From positions 25,503 through 89,502 of the forward strand of contig JAULBX010017192.1 in assembly GCA_032358255.1 (NCBI GenBank): a stretch of DNA of 64,000 nucleotides, written 5' to 3'. Positions within the stretch are counted from its first letter, which is position 1. Each line of letters opens with the position of its first letter. Below the pieces are notes generated by a model. The model was given only the letters and a program-made list of their open reading frames with translations. It ran no database searches and was not told the DNA's origin. Of the stretch, positions 26,281-37,300 are shown one piece after another. The position numbers and the translations under genes are program-made. The stretch comes from Heterotrichella gracilis. Lineage: Eukaryota > Sar > Xanthophyceae > Tribonematales > Xanthonemataceae.

Positions 26281-28546
26281 TCAGCGGTACCTGCGGCGGT
26301 CATCTTGTGGTGGGCTGCGCTCGCGCTCCCGGCCCTTGTCCCCCTCCTCCTGCACAGCCACACCAGTGCATGCAGATCAGCGCCATGGCCACAAATCTAC
26401 AGCCCTATAATTGTAGAAGCAACACAAAACAACGCGCACAGGTGGATGCAACCGGTTCATGTGTTCCTCGCTGTACGGTAGCATGCATGGCTGGTGTACT
26501 TACGCTTGTGCGCCCCCCCTGACGGAATTTCTTCTTGAGGCGGCCGTACTCGTCATACCTGCACCGGGGGGCAGGGCGGTCACGACACTGCAACAACCAC
26601 ATGGCTGCAGCGAAGTACAGGCACTAGGCACCCTGGTAACCTATTCCTGCATCAGCACGCACTGGCCTGCGACGGTGCCAACCAAGCAGCAGTAGACCAA
26701 GAGCGCACAGCGCATCAACTCCCAAATCACCAACCAAGCACCAAGCCCCACCGCTCCCCCTTGCTTACTTTTCATTTTCATCCTCCTCCACCTGCTTGCG
26801 CCTGCGCCTTGCCTCCTCCAGCTCGCGCTCGTCAAGCTCCTTGAAGCCGCCGCCAGTGCCCTCGCGGTTGGTGTCAACGGTGCCTGGCTTGGGCGTGTTG
26901 CACATGTTGCACTTGAAGCGCCGGGCCCAGTTGGTGTTGCCGCAGCTGGGGCACGCCCAGTCTCCTTCCGTGAAGAGGGCTGCAAGGGGCGGGGGAGTGC
27001 GGGGTGAGCTGAATGCTTGCAGCTGCAGGTTCTGGCAAACATCCATGCATGCACGGCAGCAAATGCGCCCCATTTCATGTGCTGCATAGTTGCATGCGAC
27101 ACCTCCCAGTGCTATGCACCATGTAGTAACACAAGAAAACTTCAGGATAAACACACAAGTAAGGGTACACATTTTGCGCACCTGCTGGACCCTGTGGGGC
27201 TGCCACCACCCTCTCCCGCCCGCCACCACCACGGCCCCCGCCGCCGCCGCCGCCATAGCCCCCACCACCGTCACCACCGCCGCCGCCGCCACCCGATGGC
27301 TTACCCGACCCACACCTGCGCACCAGGCATAGTTAGTGGCGAGGACCTGCAAGGGCAGGGGCGCCATGCACACGCGGGCTTGGCTGCAGCTTTGTGTTCA
27401 GAAGCAGCCACTTACTTGTTGCACTTTAGCCGGAAGGAGAAGTTCACGTTGCCACAGGTGCACGCCCAGTCGCCTTCACGCATCTCCTTGGGCCCGCCGC
27501 CGCCCCTGCCCCCGCCACCCCCGCCGTAGCTCTGCCCCCCACCGTACCCCCCTGCCTGCTGCTGGTCATACCCTCCGTACCCCCCTGCTGCCGGTGCGCT
27601 GTATGCCGATGCATCATACCCATATGCTGCCTGCCCTGCGTCAGCTTGATAGGCAGCGGCAGGGGCAGGGGCAGGTGGCACTGCAGCCGCCTGGTCATAC
27701 GCGGCTGGTGCAGAGCTGCCGTAGTCATATGCCGGCTGCTGGTAGCTGCTGTCCCCCCTACCGCCACCCCTGTCGCCATATGACTCCCTGCTGCCACCCC
27801 TATCCCGGTCTTGGTAGGAGTCACGACCCCGGTCCGCTCCACCCCCACCTCCATACCCACGGTCACCGCCACCACGGTCACCACCGCCATAGCCCCTACC
27901 GCCGCCACGGTCACCACCGCCGTAGCCCCTGTCGCCCCCACCGCCATAGCCCCCGCCACCCCGGTCACCCCCACCATAGCCACCCCCACCGCGACCTCCT
28001 CCCCTGCCCCCCCGCCCACCAAAGCCCCTGCCCCCGCCCCCGCCGCCACCCCAGACCCCCTCTGGCTTCTCCGCTAGGCTCACCTTCAGTGGGGTACCTG
28101 GCACGCCCAACACAAATACATCAGCTTTACTGCCCTGATCCGCTGGCTGCTGCTGGGACAAGGGTTGCGCATGCATAAGCAGAAAATGCAGTTTGTAAAC
28201 GGACAACTTTGTGGGCGACGCCTGTATCTGGCAACTGAATACACGACGCTGCAGTAGATGCAAGTGACGCTCTACACACACCTTTCCAGTCCTTGCCATT
28301 GAACCACGAGACTGCAGAACCGGCAGAAAAGGGGTCTTCGTAGGTGACAGTGAAGTCCCCCTTCGGCTGCCCTGTCACTTTGTCCCGGTAGATCCATATC
28401 TTCTTCTTGTTTGTCTTCTTATCAAGCTTGATGATGCCGATGGAGCCAAAAAACTCCTCGATGTCCTGCTCTGCGACCCCAGAAGGCATCCCTTGCACGT
28501 ATATCATGTCCGTGTGAGGGACATCGAACTGGTTACTGAAATCCAT
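26281..28546 (-). CDS. TAF15/FUS-like RNA-binding protein: RRM, RGG repeats, two RanBP2 zinc fingers
   Basis: Nuclear RNA-binding protein of the FET/TAF15b type, linked to pol II transcription and splicing. Exons on the minus strand: 28546-28282, 28097-27416, 27315-27182, 26979-26769, 26558-26504, 26349-26281; 1416 nt, 471 aa. Residues ~14-100 form an RRM (RNP2 IYVQGMPSG, RNP1 KGDFTVTYEDP). A Gly/Tyr/Asp/Arg-rich tract with YGGGDRGG units and RGG boxes follows. A Tyr/Gln/Ala stretch (YDQQQAGGYGG) resembles prion-like FET segments. Zinc finger 1 is GDWACTCGNVNFSFRLKCNK + C, split by an intron. Zinc finger 2 is GDWACPSCGNTNWARRFKCN + MC. The tail is charged (ELEEARRRRKQVEEDE) and ends in RERERSPPQDDRRRYR. 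Finger 1 has one residue fewer between its first two cysteines than finger 2. It is divergent from the seven-module gene. The family call is strong. Confidence 0.92.
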
Positions 28547-29180
28547 ATTGTCTTGAGTTGTAACTCGGGGAACAGCCAGGCTCAGGCCAGAAAGCAGGAC
28601 TGCTTGTGAGTCTGTCAGATTCTTTCAAGTGGGCATCAGTAGATAGGAAGGGCAAGACAGGGGTGCCCTTCTGATGGAGCTTCACCGGGTGCCAACCTGC
28701 CAGCAGACAACACCAGCCATGCAAACGTGTTCCCAGCCCGCATACATATAGAGGCTTTGTGGGCGTTGTAGTCATGATGGTCCACCCATCAAGCATTGCC
28801 CAAACAACCAAAGTCTTTGATCATCGTTAATGATCGTGTTTAACGATTGTAAAGCTGATCAGCAGTCATCCAACGGGCTTGTGATCACCATTTGATGAGG
28901 TAGAGGGGTAGTAACCTGCCAACGGGGGGACAAAGCAACTGTCCCCCGGACGGCGGCTCAGGGGAAGTTGCAAAGAAAACCGGTATGAAACAAAAGGTCA
29001 CTAAAACTAAAACACAGACCAGAAGGTTGAAAGGTGGTTGTTGTAAACTAGAGAAGGGACAGCAAGTTGTTTACAACTCGAATCGGTCGCCATCGCCGCA
29101 CGCAGTGCACGTTTTGTTGAGAATCCAGGCGTGCTTCCCCCACCCGTTTGCAACGCTTGGGGGTCACTGGCCCGATGGCG
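28504..29180. promoter_or_regulatory. Bidirectional promoter between TAF15-like and seven-module genes (copy A of an inverted duplication)
   Basis: The 628 bp between the start codons at 28546 (minus) and 29175 (plus) must hold both promoters. A TATA-like CATATATAG lies near 28744-28752 on the TAF15 side, and a palindromic GATCATCGTTAATGATC near 28820. The segment 28504-29180 is repeated in inverted orientation at 35845-36502. The repeat includes 43 nt of TAF15 coding sequence at one end and 6 nt of the other gene's coding sequence at the other. Confidence 0.7.
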
Positions 29181-32100
29181 TCGCTTGAAGCCCTGCAGAC
29201 GCTCCCTCCAGAGGAGCAGCTGGCGTATTTGAACGTGAAAATAAACGAGTGTGAACTTTCTCCCCGCAGCAACGACCAGGCCCAGGCGTTCAGCCTGAAG
29301 GCCTTGCAGCTGAGGCAGGGCACCGTCAATGCCCTCGGGCCTCGACCTGACGACCCCGAACAGGCAGCAGCGTGGGACCAGCACAAGGCAGAAGCCGAGG
29401 AGGCCACGGATCGGGCCCTGCTGGAGGAAAGGTCGACCCTGAACCAAACCGGGCTCCTGGACAAGTACCAAGAAGGGCTGACTCTCAAGGCCCTGAGGGA
29501 CCAGATCCTGTCGCACCAAGCAGCACTCCCAGTGGGCCAACCAGGTAAGAGCGCCTGCAGGCGAGGCCATGACGACCACTGCACCGTGTGATGAAGAGTT
29601 ACATTCCGTCCGAGCCCCTTTTTGCGGGCTTTGCAACTCATTGGTATTCGTTGGACACCACCGTGCTGCTTGCTCATCATGTTGCCCCTGCAAATGCCCT
29701 GGCATGTTTGGGTTTGGGTACGCTTGACCACCTCTCGGCTATGTATATATGTGGCACATACCGCAGTCAAACATCCATGCCTGCACGTGCTGCTCCTCCA
29801 CCGCCGTGTTTTGGGAGGCCATTGTGAACAGCATGCCAGGCCTTTGCACCAAGGACCATCAACCCAACGACACCATCACCAGTTTTGCTGACCGATTCCG
29901 CTGTGCCTGCTAGGTGATGATGCCTCACACGCGCAAGCCCTATGGCCAATCCCGCAACCAGGAGACGGCCAAGGCCTCATGCAGCAGCAGAACTACCTGG
30001 TGCCTGGGGTTGTGCTCCCAGCAGGGTACGCCCTTGCCGAGCATCCACATGATATGCTGGCAGGGCAGTACCCAAACGTGGAAATGCCACTGGGGGTTGA
30101 TGGCTCCAAACAGTGCCGCATCTGCACGCTGAACAAGCCGCTGGCTGCGTTTCACCGGAACAAGTAAGTGGCTGCCAACGAAGCTGCAGAACAGCACTTC
30201 ATGGTTCACAGATGGTTGTGTGTGCGCCTGTACCACCTGCTGATTTAATGTCACTGGCCAGCAGGGGCAACTCTGACGGCCACGACACGCGCTGCAAGGA
30301 GTGCTGCGCAGTGTATGAGATTGAGAAGCGCAAGAAGAGGCCAAAGGTGCACGAGCCCACGGTGGGGGAGAAGCTATGTAGGCGCTGCCAACAGATGAAG
30401 CCCTCAGCAGAGTTCTACAGGTGCGTGGCTCTTGGTTCCTGCACCACTTTGTCACTAGGTTGCCACCTCCGCTCTGTAGCATGGGCAAACGAGACAATTT
30501 TGTTGCTGTAGGAACACCTGCAAGTCAGACGGGCTCTACAACCGGTGCAAGGGCTGCTTCAGCGCTGCAGCTGCAGACCGGCGCCAGAAGAAAGAGCCTG
30601 TCGTCCCCACTGTGTCTGAGAAGGTGTGCAACAAGTGCGGAGTGCTCAAGTCTGCCAACGACTTCTACCGCAACAAGCTGATGGCAGATGGGCTGTATGG
30701 CCACTGCAAGCGCTGCCACGCAGACAGTGCCACCAAGCGCTTTGTGGTGGAGCCCACAGTGGCAGAGAAGACCTGCAGGTGGGTGGAAAACGTTGCAGCA
30801 GATGTGCGCTCACTAGCCTGGCATTGGTGTTGTGGCTTTTGATAGCACTGCCTGCTTTGTATACGTGCGCAGTGTGCGACTTTCCAACGTTTGTGTTGCG
30901 CAGGAAGTGCCAGATCCTGAAGCCATCCAATGACTTCTATCGCAACAAGCTGATGGTGGACGGGCTGTACAACTTCTGCAAGGTGTGCACCAATGCTGCA
31001 GCTGAGCAGCGCTCCAAGAACACGCCTGCCAAGGTGGTCACTGTGCCAACCGTCTCCCACAAGGCTTGCAAGGTACGACGCGCTGCACAGGTCACTGGCA
31101 CTAAGATTCCAGCAGCACCGCCCGTGGCCCATACATAACCTTTGTACTGCCACCTTTCCTACTAGGCGTGTGTTGCTGGTGTAGGTGTGCCAGGAGGACA
31201 AACCTGCCACCGACTTCTACCGCAACAAGAACATGTCAGACGGGCTGTTCACATCGTGCAAGGAGTGCTGCAGCCAGAACCCCGCCAAGCGCATGTGCGT
31301 GCCAGAGCCTAAGGTTGCGGAGAAGGTGTGCAAGCGCTGCGGCTCGGAGAAGCCAGCTGACCAGTTCTCACGCAACAAGTCCAACAGCGATGGCCTCTAC
31401 TCTTGGTGCAAGGTACGCAGCAGAAGAGCATGCAGGAGTGGCGTGGCATGGGCGAGGCACTGTGTATTGTTGCTTGGTATGTTACCCTTGGTGAGGGGAT
31501 GTGTTGCTGAAGGTACCCCTGCCACCTGTCACAGGAGTGCGATGCACGCAGCGCTGCTGAGCGCAAGAAGAGCATCACGCCAGTGAACGAGCCTCGGGTG
31601 GAGACCAAGAAGTGCACCCGCTGCGGTGAGCACAAATCTGCGAAGGAGTTCTACCGCGACCGCCTCAAGTCAGATGGGCTGACCTCCTGCTGCAAGGCGT
31701 GCAAGGGGTCTGCCAAGAAGGCGGCAAAGGCTGAGGCAGCGGACATGCAGGGGGTGGAGCCACAGCATGAAGCCATACATGCGGCAGTCAGCCAGGCAGT
31801 CTCGCCGCCGGAGCCTGTCATTGGTAAGTGCACCTGGCTGACACCGCTTGATGATTTGAAGGACATGGCAAATCAGTTGTGCCACGTGCTAATATATGAA
31901 CGGCCCTTCTCCTTGTCGTGCAGGTCAGGATGAGCAATCTGTGGCAGGTATGCTCGCCTCGCTGCAGCATGGCGGCAATGACCAGATCACCATGCACATC
32001 GACCAGCACGGCCAGATTGTGATCCAGGCGGACGGCGTGCAGCTTGTGGAGGGAGACGCAGCGGCGGTTGCTGCCCAGCCTGAGCTCACCTTCCAGCAGC

Positions 32101-32513
32101 TGGTCACGGCCTCGGAGGGGGTCATACTGGCGCCAGTGCAACAGGTGAGCTGGTAGAGGAAGGGTGCGCATGGGCATGTCATGATGTGTAGGCCCCTTCT
32201 CTTGTGGGTGCTGATGAGCCATGATCGCCTGCAGCTGTGCCACCCATTGATGCTAGGCTGCTTATTGCAATCTTGTGACTGTAATATTGCCTGAAGCGCG
32301 CTTGCCTTGTGTCTGCAGGCTGCTGCTTCGCAGGGGTTCCCCGCTGGCAGTGAACCAGGAGCTGTTGGGGATGCAGCTGGCGGTGAGTTCAGCCTGCAGG
32401 AGCTGATGGCTGACGGGGCGGAGGCTGAGGAGCCAGCGGGCGACACAGGCGCAGATGGACATGGTGCACCCAGTGCGCACCCCCTGCCTGGCACAGACCA
32501 GGTGCAGGGATAA
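29175..32513 (+). CDS. Protein with seven tandem CX2CX22CX2C zinc-binding modules, function unknown
   Basis: I do not recognise this gene as a described protein. Exons 29175-29544, 29914-30163, 30265-30420, 30512-30778, 30904-31072, 31185-31412, 31535-31823, 31924-32144, 32319-32513; 2145 nt, 714 aa. Residues 1-185 are Gln/Leu/Glu-rich (TPR-less helical look). Residues 189-536 hold seven modules of consensus KxCxxCxxxKpxxdFYRNKxxsDGLYxxCKxC. The spacing CX2CX22CX2C is the same in all seven; the module starts are KQCRIC, KLCRRC, KVCNKC, KTCRKC, KACKVC, KVCKRC and KKCTRC. Linkers often contain EPTV or VPTVSEK. Residues 577-714 are acidic and Gln/Ala-rich. Single modules of this kind occur beside HNH/endonuclease-VII domains in phages and bacteria, but no nuclease domain is visible here. 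The start is the first ATG. Zinc binding is inferred from cysteine spacing. Confidence 0.85.
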
Positions 32514-34384
32514 ATGGGGTGCAAGCAAGGGCATATGCGTTTTATTTTACGATCCCAGATGAGCATAGTATAGTGCTGACTGGTAACCAATTTGCAGTGG
32601 GTTTTGGATGTGGCTACAGTGGGCCAAATGACTGGTAATACAGAACTCTTTACTTTCCGCGACTATTGACCTTAGTTACTTCCATTGTGTTTCTCAAATC
32701 GATGATGTCGTCAGTGCTCCCATTTTGCACAGCACCTTTTTGCAGCCTTGGTGGCTGCCGCAACCATGACAGCAGCTGCTGGTGGATCCTGGTGGTGCGG
32801 ATGGGCACACACAGGCTATGATAATTGGTTGCCTAAAGCTGTTTGCACACACTTTAATCTTTTTTCCATGGCCCATGGGTGCCACCATCGATTAGCTACA
32901 TCAGCTTTTCTGAATTTCAACATCCTAGACTTTCAACATGCCTGCTTTTGATTCATGTCGTACCAGCCGCTGCTTTTAATTAAAGAATGTCAATGGTGCA
33001 TCGGGGATGGGTCATGCAACATAATGACCGTCGGGTTGTTCAGGCTCCTCCACATACCTCTGTTGGCCGTTAAGTCTGTCCATGCCTTTGTAAGGTTGAT
33101 ATTATCTCATTTATCAAATGAGATTACCATGACATGCCGCACAGTGTGGTAATGTCACAATGACAATAGTCAAACCGCCGCACATTTGTGTGGGGCTGCG
33201 CGCGTTCCGTTTTAAAAGGCTTTTAGGGTGTAGGGCTTCTCCTTCTTTTTTAATAATTGACCAGAGTGACTGTCAGTGCACTGCATGCAGTGACTGCATG
33301 CATCATGACAATTGTTGACTTCAGAATCTGACGTCATGTGTCATGACGAGTCGTGGGTACTCATTTGCCATTTATTGCATATGGCGTGCATGTCATTCGC
33401 CATCTGAAATAATGTTGAACATATTACAATTGGTTTGTGAGTTACACGTTAAACGCTTACAAACAACATGATCGTAAGCTAGAACTTCTATGATAAAATT
33501 ATTCACTGAAAAACGGTTATTTAATTGTTTTACTGAGGCCTAGTTAGCCAATGCCCAAAGGCATGGCATGCAAAAGGGTTTGGCGTTTAGTGTACAGTGT
33601 AGGAGCATAGGAGCCTTGAATAGCAAGGAGTTGCAACCGAGTAGTCTCAACTGCTCATCATGCATATGGCAGCAAAAGACTCTTTTCGAAAAGAAAACAA
33701 CGCCGCGTGCAATACTATTACGCCGGGCCGTCCGCGGCGGCATAGCAGCTACTAGCATGATGCACATTCCCTGTCTCACATGTAGACTATACAGCCAGCC
33801 TGCCAGGACCTGGTGGGTTGCTAACAGGGACACCGCCATAGATCTAGAAAGCAGTATAAAATGGGTTTGCAAAGTAGTGCAGTGGGTAGCTACTATAGTG
33901 CATGCACGAAGACTTGCAGTCTATTATGCTGCTGTACGTGCACATGATACACCTGCCAAGCTAGCTTCAATAAAAAGGTCATGCGAGCAAAATGTGTCAA
34001 AGTATAGCGCCAAAATCGGGCGCGCATGCACGTGTACAAATAAATCCACAAACAAATAAATCCACAACAAAATTATTACAAGCGACCAATAGGAAATCTT
34101 GCAAACACACCGTGCCCGGGCCTGAAAAAGTCCCTGGCAGGAAATCCATTGATCTGCCAAGAATGGATTGCAACCTGGGATGGTGCAACCACTGAGACTG
34201 GCAGAATTGGTGCGTGCTTGCATGTGGCAATCGAGGCCCTGCATGGTGTTGGCATTAGGGTGCCACATCTGTGGCGAGACCATGCATGCACCACGGGATG
34301 TGCAACAGCTGCTACTCCCACCACAATGTGATAGCTGCAAAACTCTGCCCCACCATTAGGCTGCACCGGCTGCTGGACCCTGCT
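32514..34384. other. AT-richer convergent intergenic region
   Basis: About 1.9 kb between the 3' ends of the seven-module gene and the TAF1C-like gene. It is clearly less GC-rich than its surroundings, especially 32900-33560. A perfect 9-bp inverted repeat around ATC lies at 33104-33124 (ATCTCATTT/AAATGAGAT). TGCATGCA-type palindromes cluster near 33282-33305. No supportable gene. Confidence 0.45.
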
Positions 34385-37300
34385 TCAAAACCCCTCTGCC
34401 ACAGCCACTCGCCGCTTCTTGCGCACCACCACCCGCCCGCCACCCGCACCATTCGCCCCTGCTGGTGCACCCTCAACCCCCTGGCTACCAATCACACCAC
34501 CTGCATACGCGGGCTGCCTGTCACCCCCACCATCACGATCGTTTGCAGCATCCGGCAGGCCCCCTGTCTGCTGCACCTCCTCTGCTGCATGCCTGTCCTC
34601 CTCCCCCTGCAGCGCTCCCCCCTCCACCTCCACCCACTGCCGACCCAGGGTGTGCAGCTGCTCAGCCACGTCAGGGGTGACCTGTGCAAAGGGGGGGTAC
34701 ACATGGTCACATACACAGTTAGTTAGTTTTTTAGTTACATGCAATCCAGCAATACATCCAGATTAGCAGTCAGTCTTGCACATGCGGCGCCACGGAGCTC
34801 TTTCCTGGCACTGTTTGAACCACTTATTGATCCCACGCGACTTGAGGTCCTGCTGGAGTAAGTCAGCCCACGTGGCTCTTGGCTTACCTATCCCCTTTGC
34901 CCCCTCTACCCTACCAAACACCATACATTTAGGAACCCTATCGTCTGATAAACGGTCACATGCACAGCACCGTATCATATCAAACCCTACACATGCAACG
35001 ACCCACCACGCTGCTGTGCCCACCACATGGCTCTGTAACCCTGCACACCCACCCACCTCTGCACCCCGCGCCGCCCCCGCCAGCCGCACTTGCATGGCTC
35101 CACCCGCCAGGGGCGTGCCATCCCACAGCAGCGCCCTCTCCAGTGGCACACCACACGCGCCCTCAGGCCATGCCCACCCACCACCGGCTAGCACGGGCCC
35201 GAGCGCCGCCCTCCCCTCTTCCCCCTCTTGGTACTCCCCTTGGCCCAGCTGCAGCGACACCTGGCTGCCAAGCATGGCCTCCCTGTCACCATCGCCCCCT
35301 TCGCCCCCTTGTCGCGCATCACACCGGCGAGTAGCCAGCGCGTAGCTCCTGCCGCCTGCCCCAATGCAACCCAGCACTGCACCCCGCTGGCCTTGCCTCC
35401 TTGTCCCCACAGACCCCGCACCCAGCGCACCCCCTTGCATCACCCGCAGGCCCGCGGCCACCCCCGCCACCTGCGCCGCCAGGCTGTTGCCCCCATCCTG
35501 AGCCCTCACATGCAGATCGTCCAGCGCGTCCACATGCACCCCCCTGCTTGCAAGGGTCTTCCTGACGTATGGTGGGGGCACACGGCCCTGGAGCAGCGCG
35601 GTGGTGGCGGGGGAAGGGGAGGAGACTGTGGCAGCACGCAGCAGGTCATAGGCGGTGAGGGGCACCTGCAGCGATGGAAGTAGCTGGGGGGAAAGCGAGG
35701 ATGGCGCGGTGGCATAGAATGCATACCAGCACAGGCTACTGGTGTCGCTGCTTCCCTGATTGGGTGGAGATGTGTGTTGCCAACAAGGTACCAAGCAGAT
35801 GCCCTGACCACATGCATGCATGACTGTTGCTCACTTTGTGCCCACGCCATCAGGCCAGTGACCCCCAAGCGTTGCAAACGGGTGGGGGAAGCACGCCTGG
35901 AGTCTCAACAAAACGTGCACTGCGTGCGGCGATGGCGACCGATTCGAGTTGTAAACAACTTGCTGTCCCTTCTCTAGTTTACAACAACCACCTTTCAACC
36001 TTCTGGTCTGTGTTTTAGTTTTAGTGACCTTTTGTTTCATACCGGTTTTCTCTTTGCAACTTCCCCCTGAGCCGCCGTCCTGGGGACGGTGCTTTGTCCC
36101 CCCGTTGGCAGGATACTACCCCTCTACCTCATCAAATGGTGATCACAAGCCCGTTGGATGACTGCTGATCAGCTTTACAATCGTCAAACACGATCATTAA
36201 CGATGATCAAAGACTTTAATTGTTTAGGCAATGATTGATGGGTGGACCATCATGACTGGCAACGCCCACAAAGCCTCTATATGTATGCGGGCTGGTGTTG
36301 TCTGCTGGCAAGTTGGCACCCGGTGAAGCACCATCAAAAGGGCACCATTGTCTTGCCCCACCTACCCACTGATGCCCACTTAAAAGATCCTGACTGTCCA
36401 AGCTTACAGGCAGTTTCTGGCCTTATGTGGCATTTTCGTCAGTCACAACTTGGTTCAATATGGATTTTAGTAACCAGTTAGATGCCCCTCACATGGACAT
36501 GAGGGACCATTGCACACACAAACGGCAGCACATGACTGTCACTGACCTTCATTTTGGCAAGCAACTTTTGAAGATGAGGGGGTGGGAGCGGTGGGTCATG
36601 GCTGGTGGCGGTGGTGGTGGTGGGTGGTGGTGGTGGTGGGTCAAACCCCCAGCTGTCCCCACCTGCTCCCGTGTACTGGCGCTGCATGGCACGACCAGTG
36701 GGAGCACGTGAGTGGGGGGAAGGGGCAGTGTCAGGTGGTGCCACATGGTTGCTGCCGCTCACAAAAGGACACAGCTGTCATGGGGCAGCAAGTGCCAGCA
36801 TTCAACAGCAGTTTGCTTGGGCCTGCATATGCAGGGACGGGTAACAACCACCCAAGGCCAGCCTGCACGCACATTGCTATGCACATGCTTCTGCATCAGG
36901 GTTTGTTGAGACAGCCTCATCCTACCAAGCCCCTATCCCCGCCCCCTGCCCCCACCTGCTGCTCCATGACCTGCCAGAGCGCGTGCCAGTGCAGGGGCAG
37001 GCGGAGCATGCGACGGGGCTCGGGCGGTGCGCCGCGCACGGTGTTGGGTGAGGGGGGCATCCGAGGGGAAGGGGGGCGGTAGGGGGCAGCAGTGGGGGAG
37101 GAAGGTTCAGTGGGGGAGGAGGTGGACATGTGTGTGGGTGTGCCCCCCTCCAGGTATGAGCTGCTCAGCCCTGTGACCACCACATCGCCCAGTATGTTCT
37201 GCCTGCACCCAGCGCACCACACAGCTGAGTGCGTTGGGCCAGGTTCCAGGCAATGCATGCAGTCCCCATGCGCAGTGCAGATACAGATTGGTCGATCGCC

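Noticed and set aside
26765-27373. 202-codon frame on the minus strand
   Set aside because: It is the TAF15-like second zinc-finger exon read through unspliced introns on both sides.
33568-34059. 163-codon frame in the AT-richer spacer
   Set aside because: No domain or similarity; the region otherwise looks non-coding.
34763-35821. 352-codon frame as a single-exon gene
   Set aside because: It joins promoter-copy flank, true exon 10 and intronic LINE sequence; the donor at 35056 and acceptor at 34681 give a continuous host protein instead.
36427-36711. A second functional TAF15-like gene
   Set aside because: Only 14 residues match before homology ends; no RRM, zinc finger or downstream exon follows.
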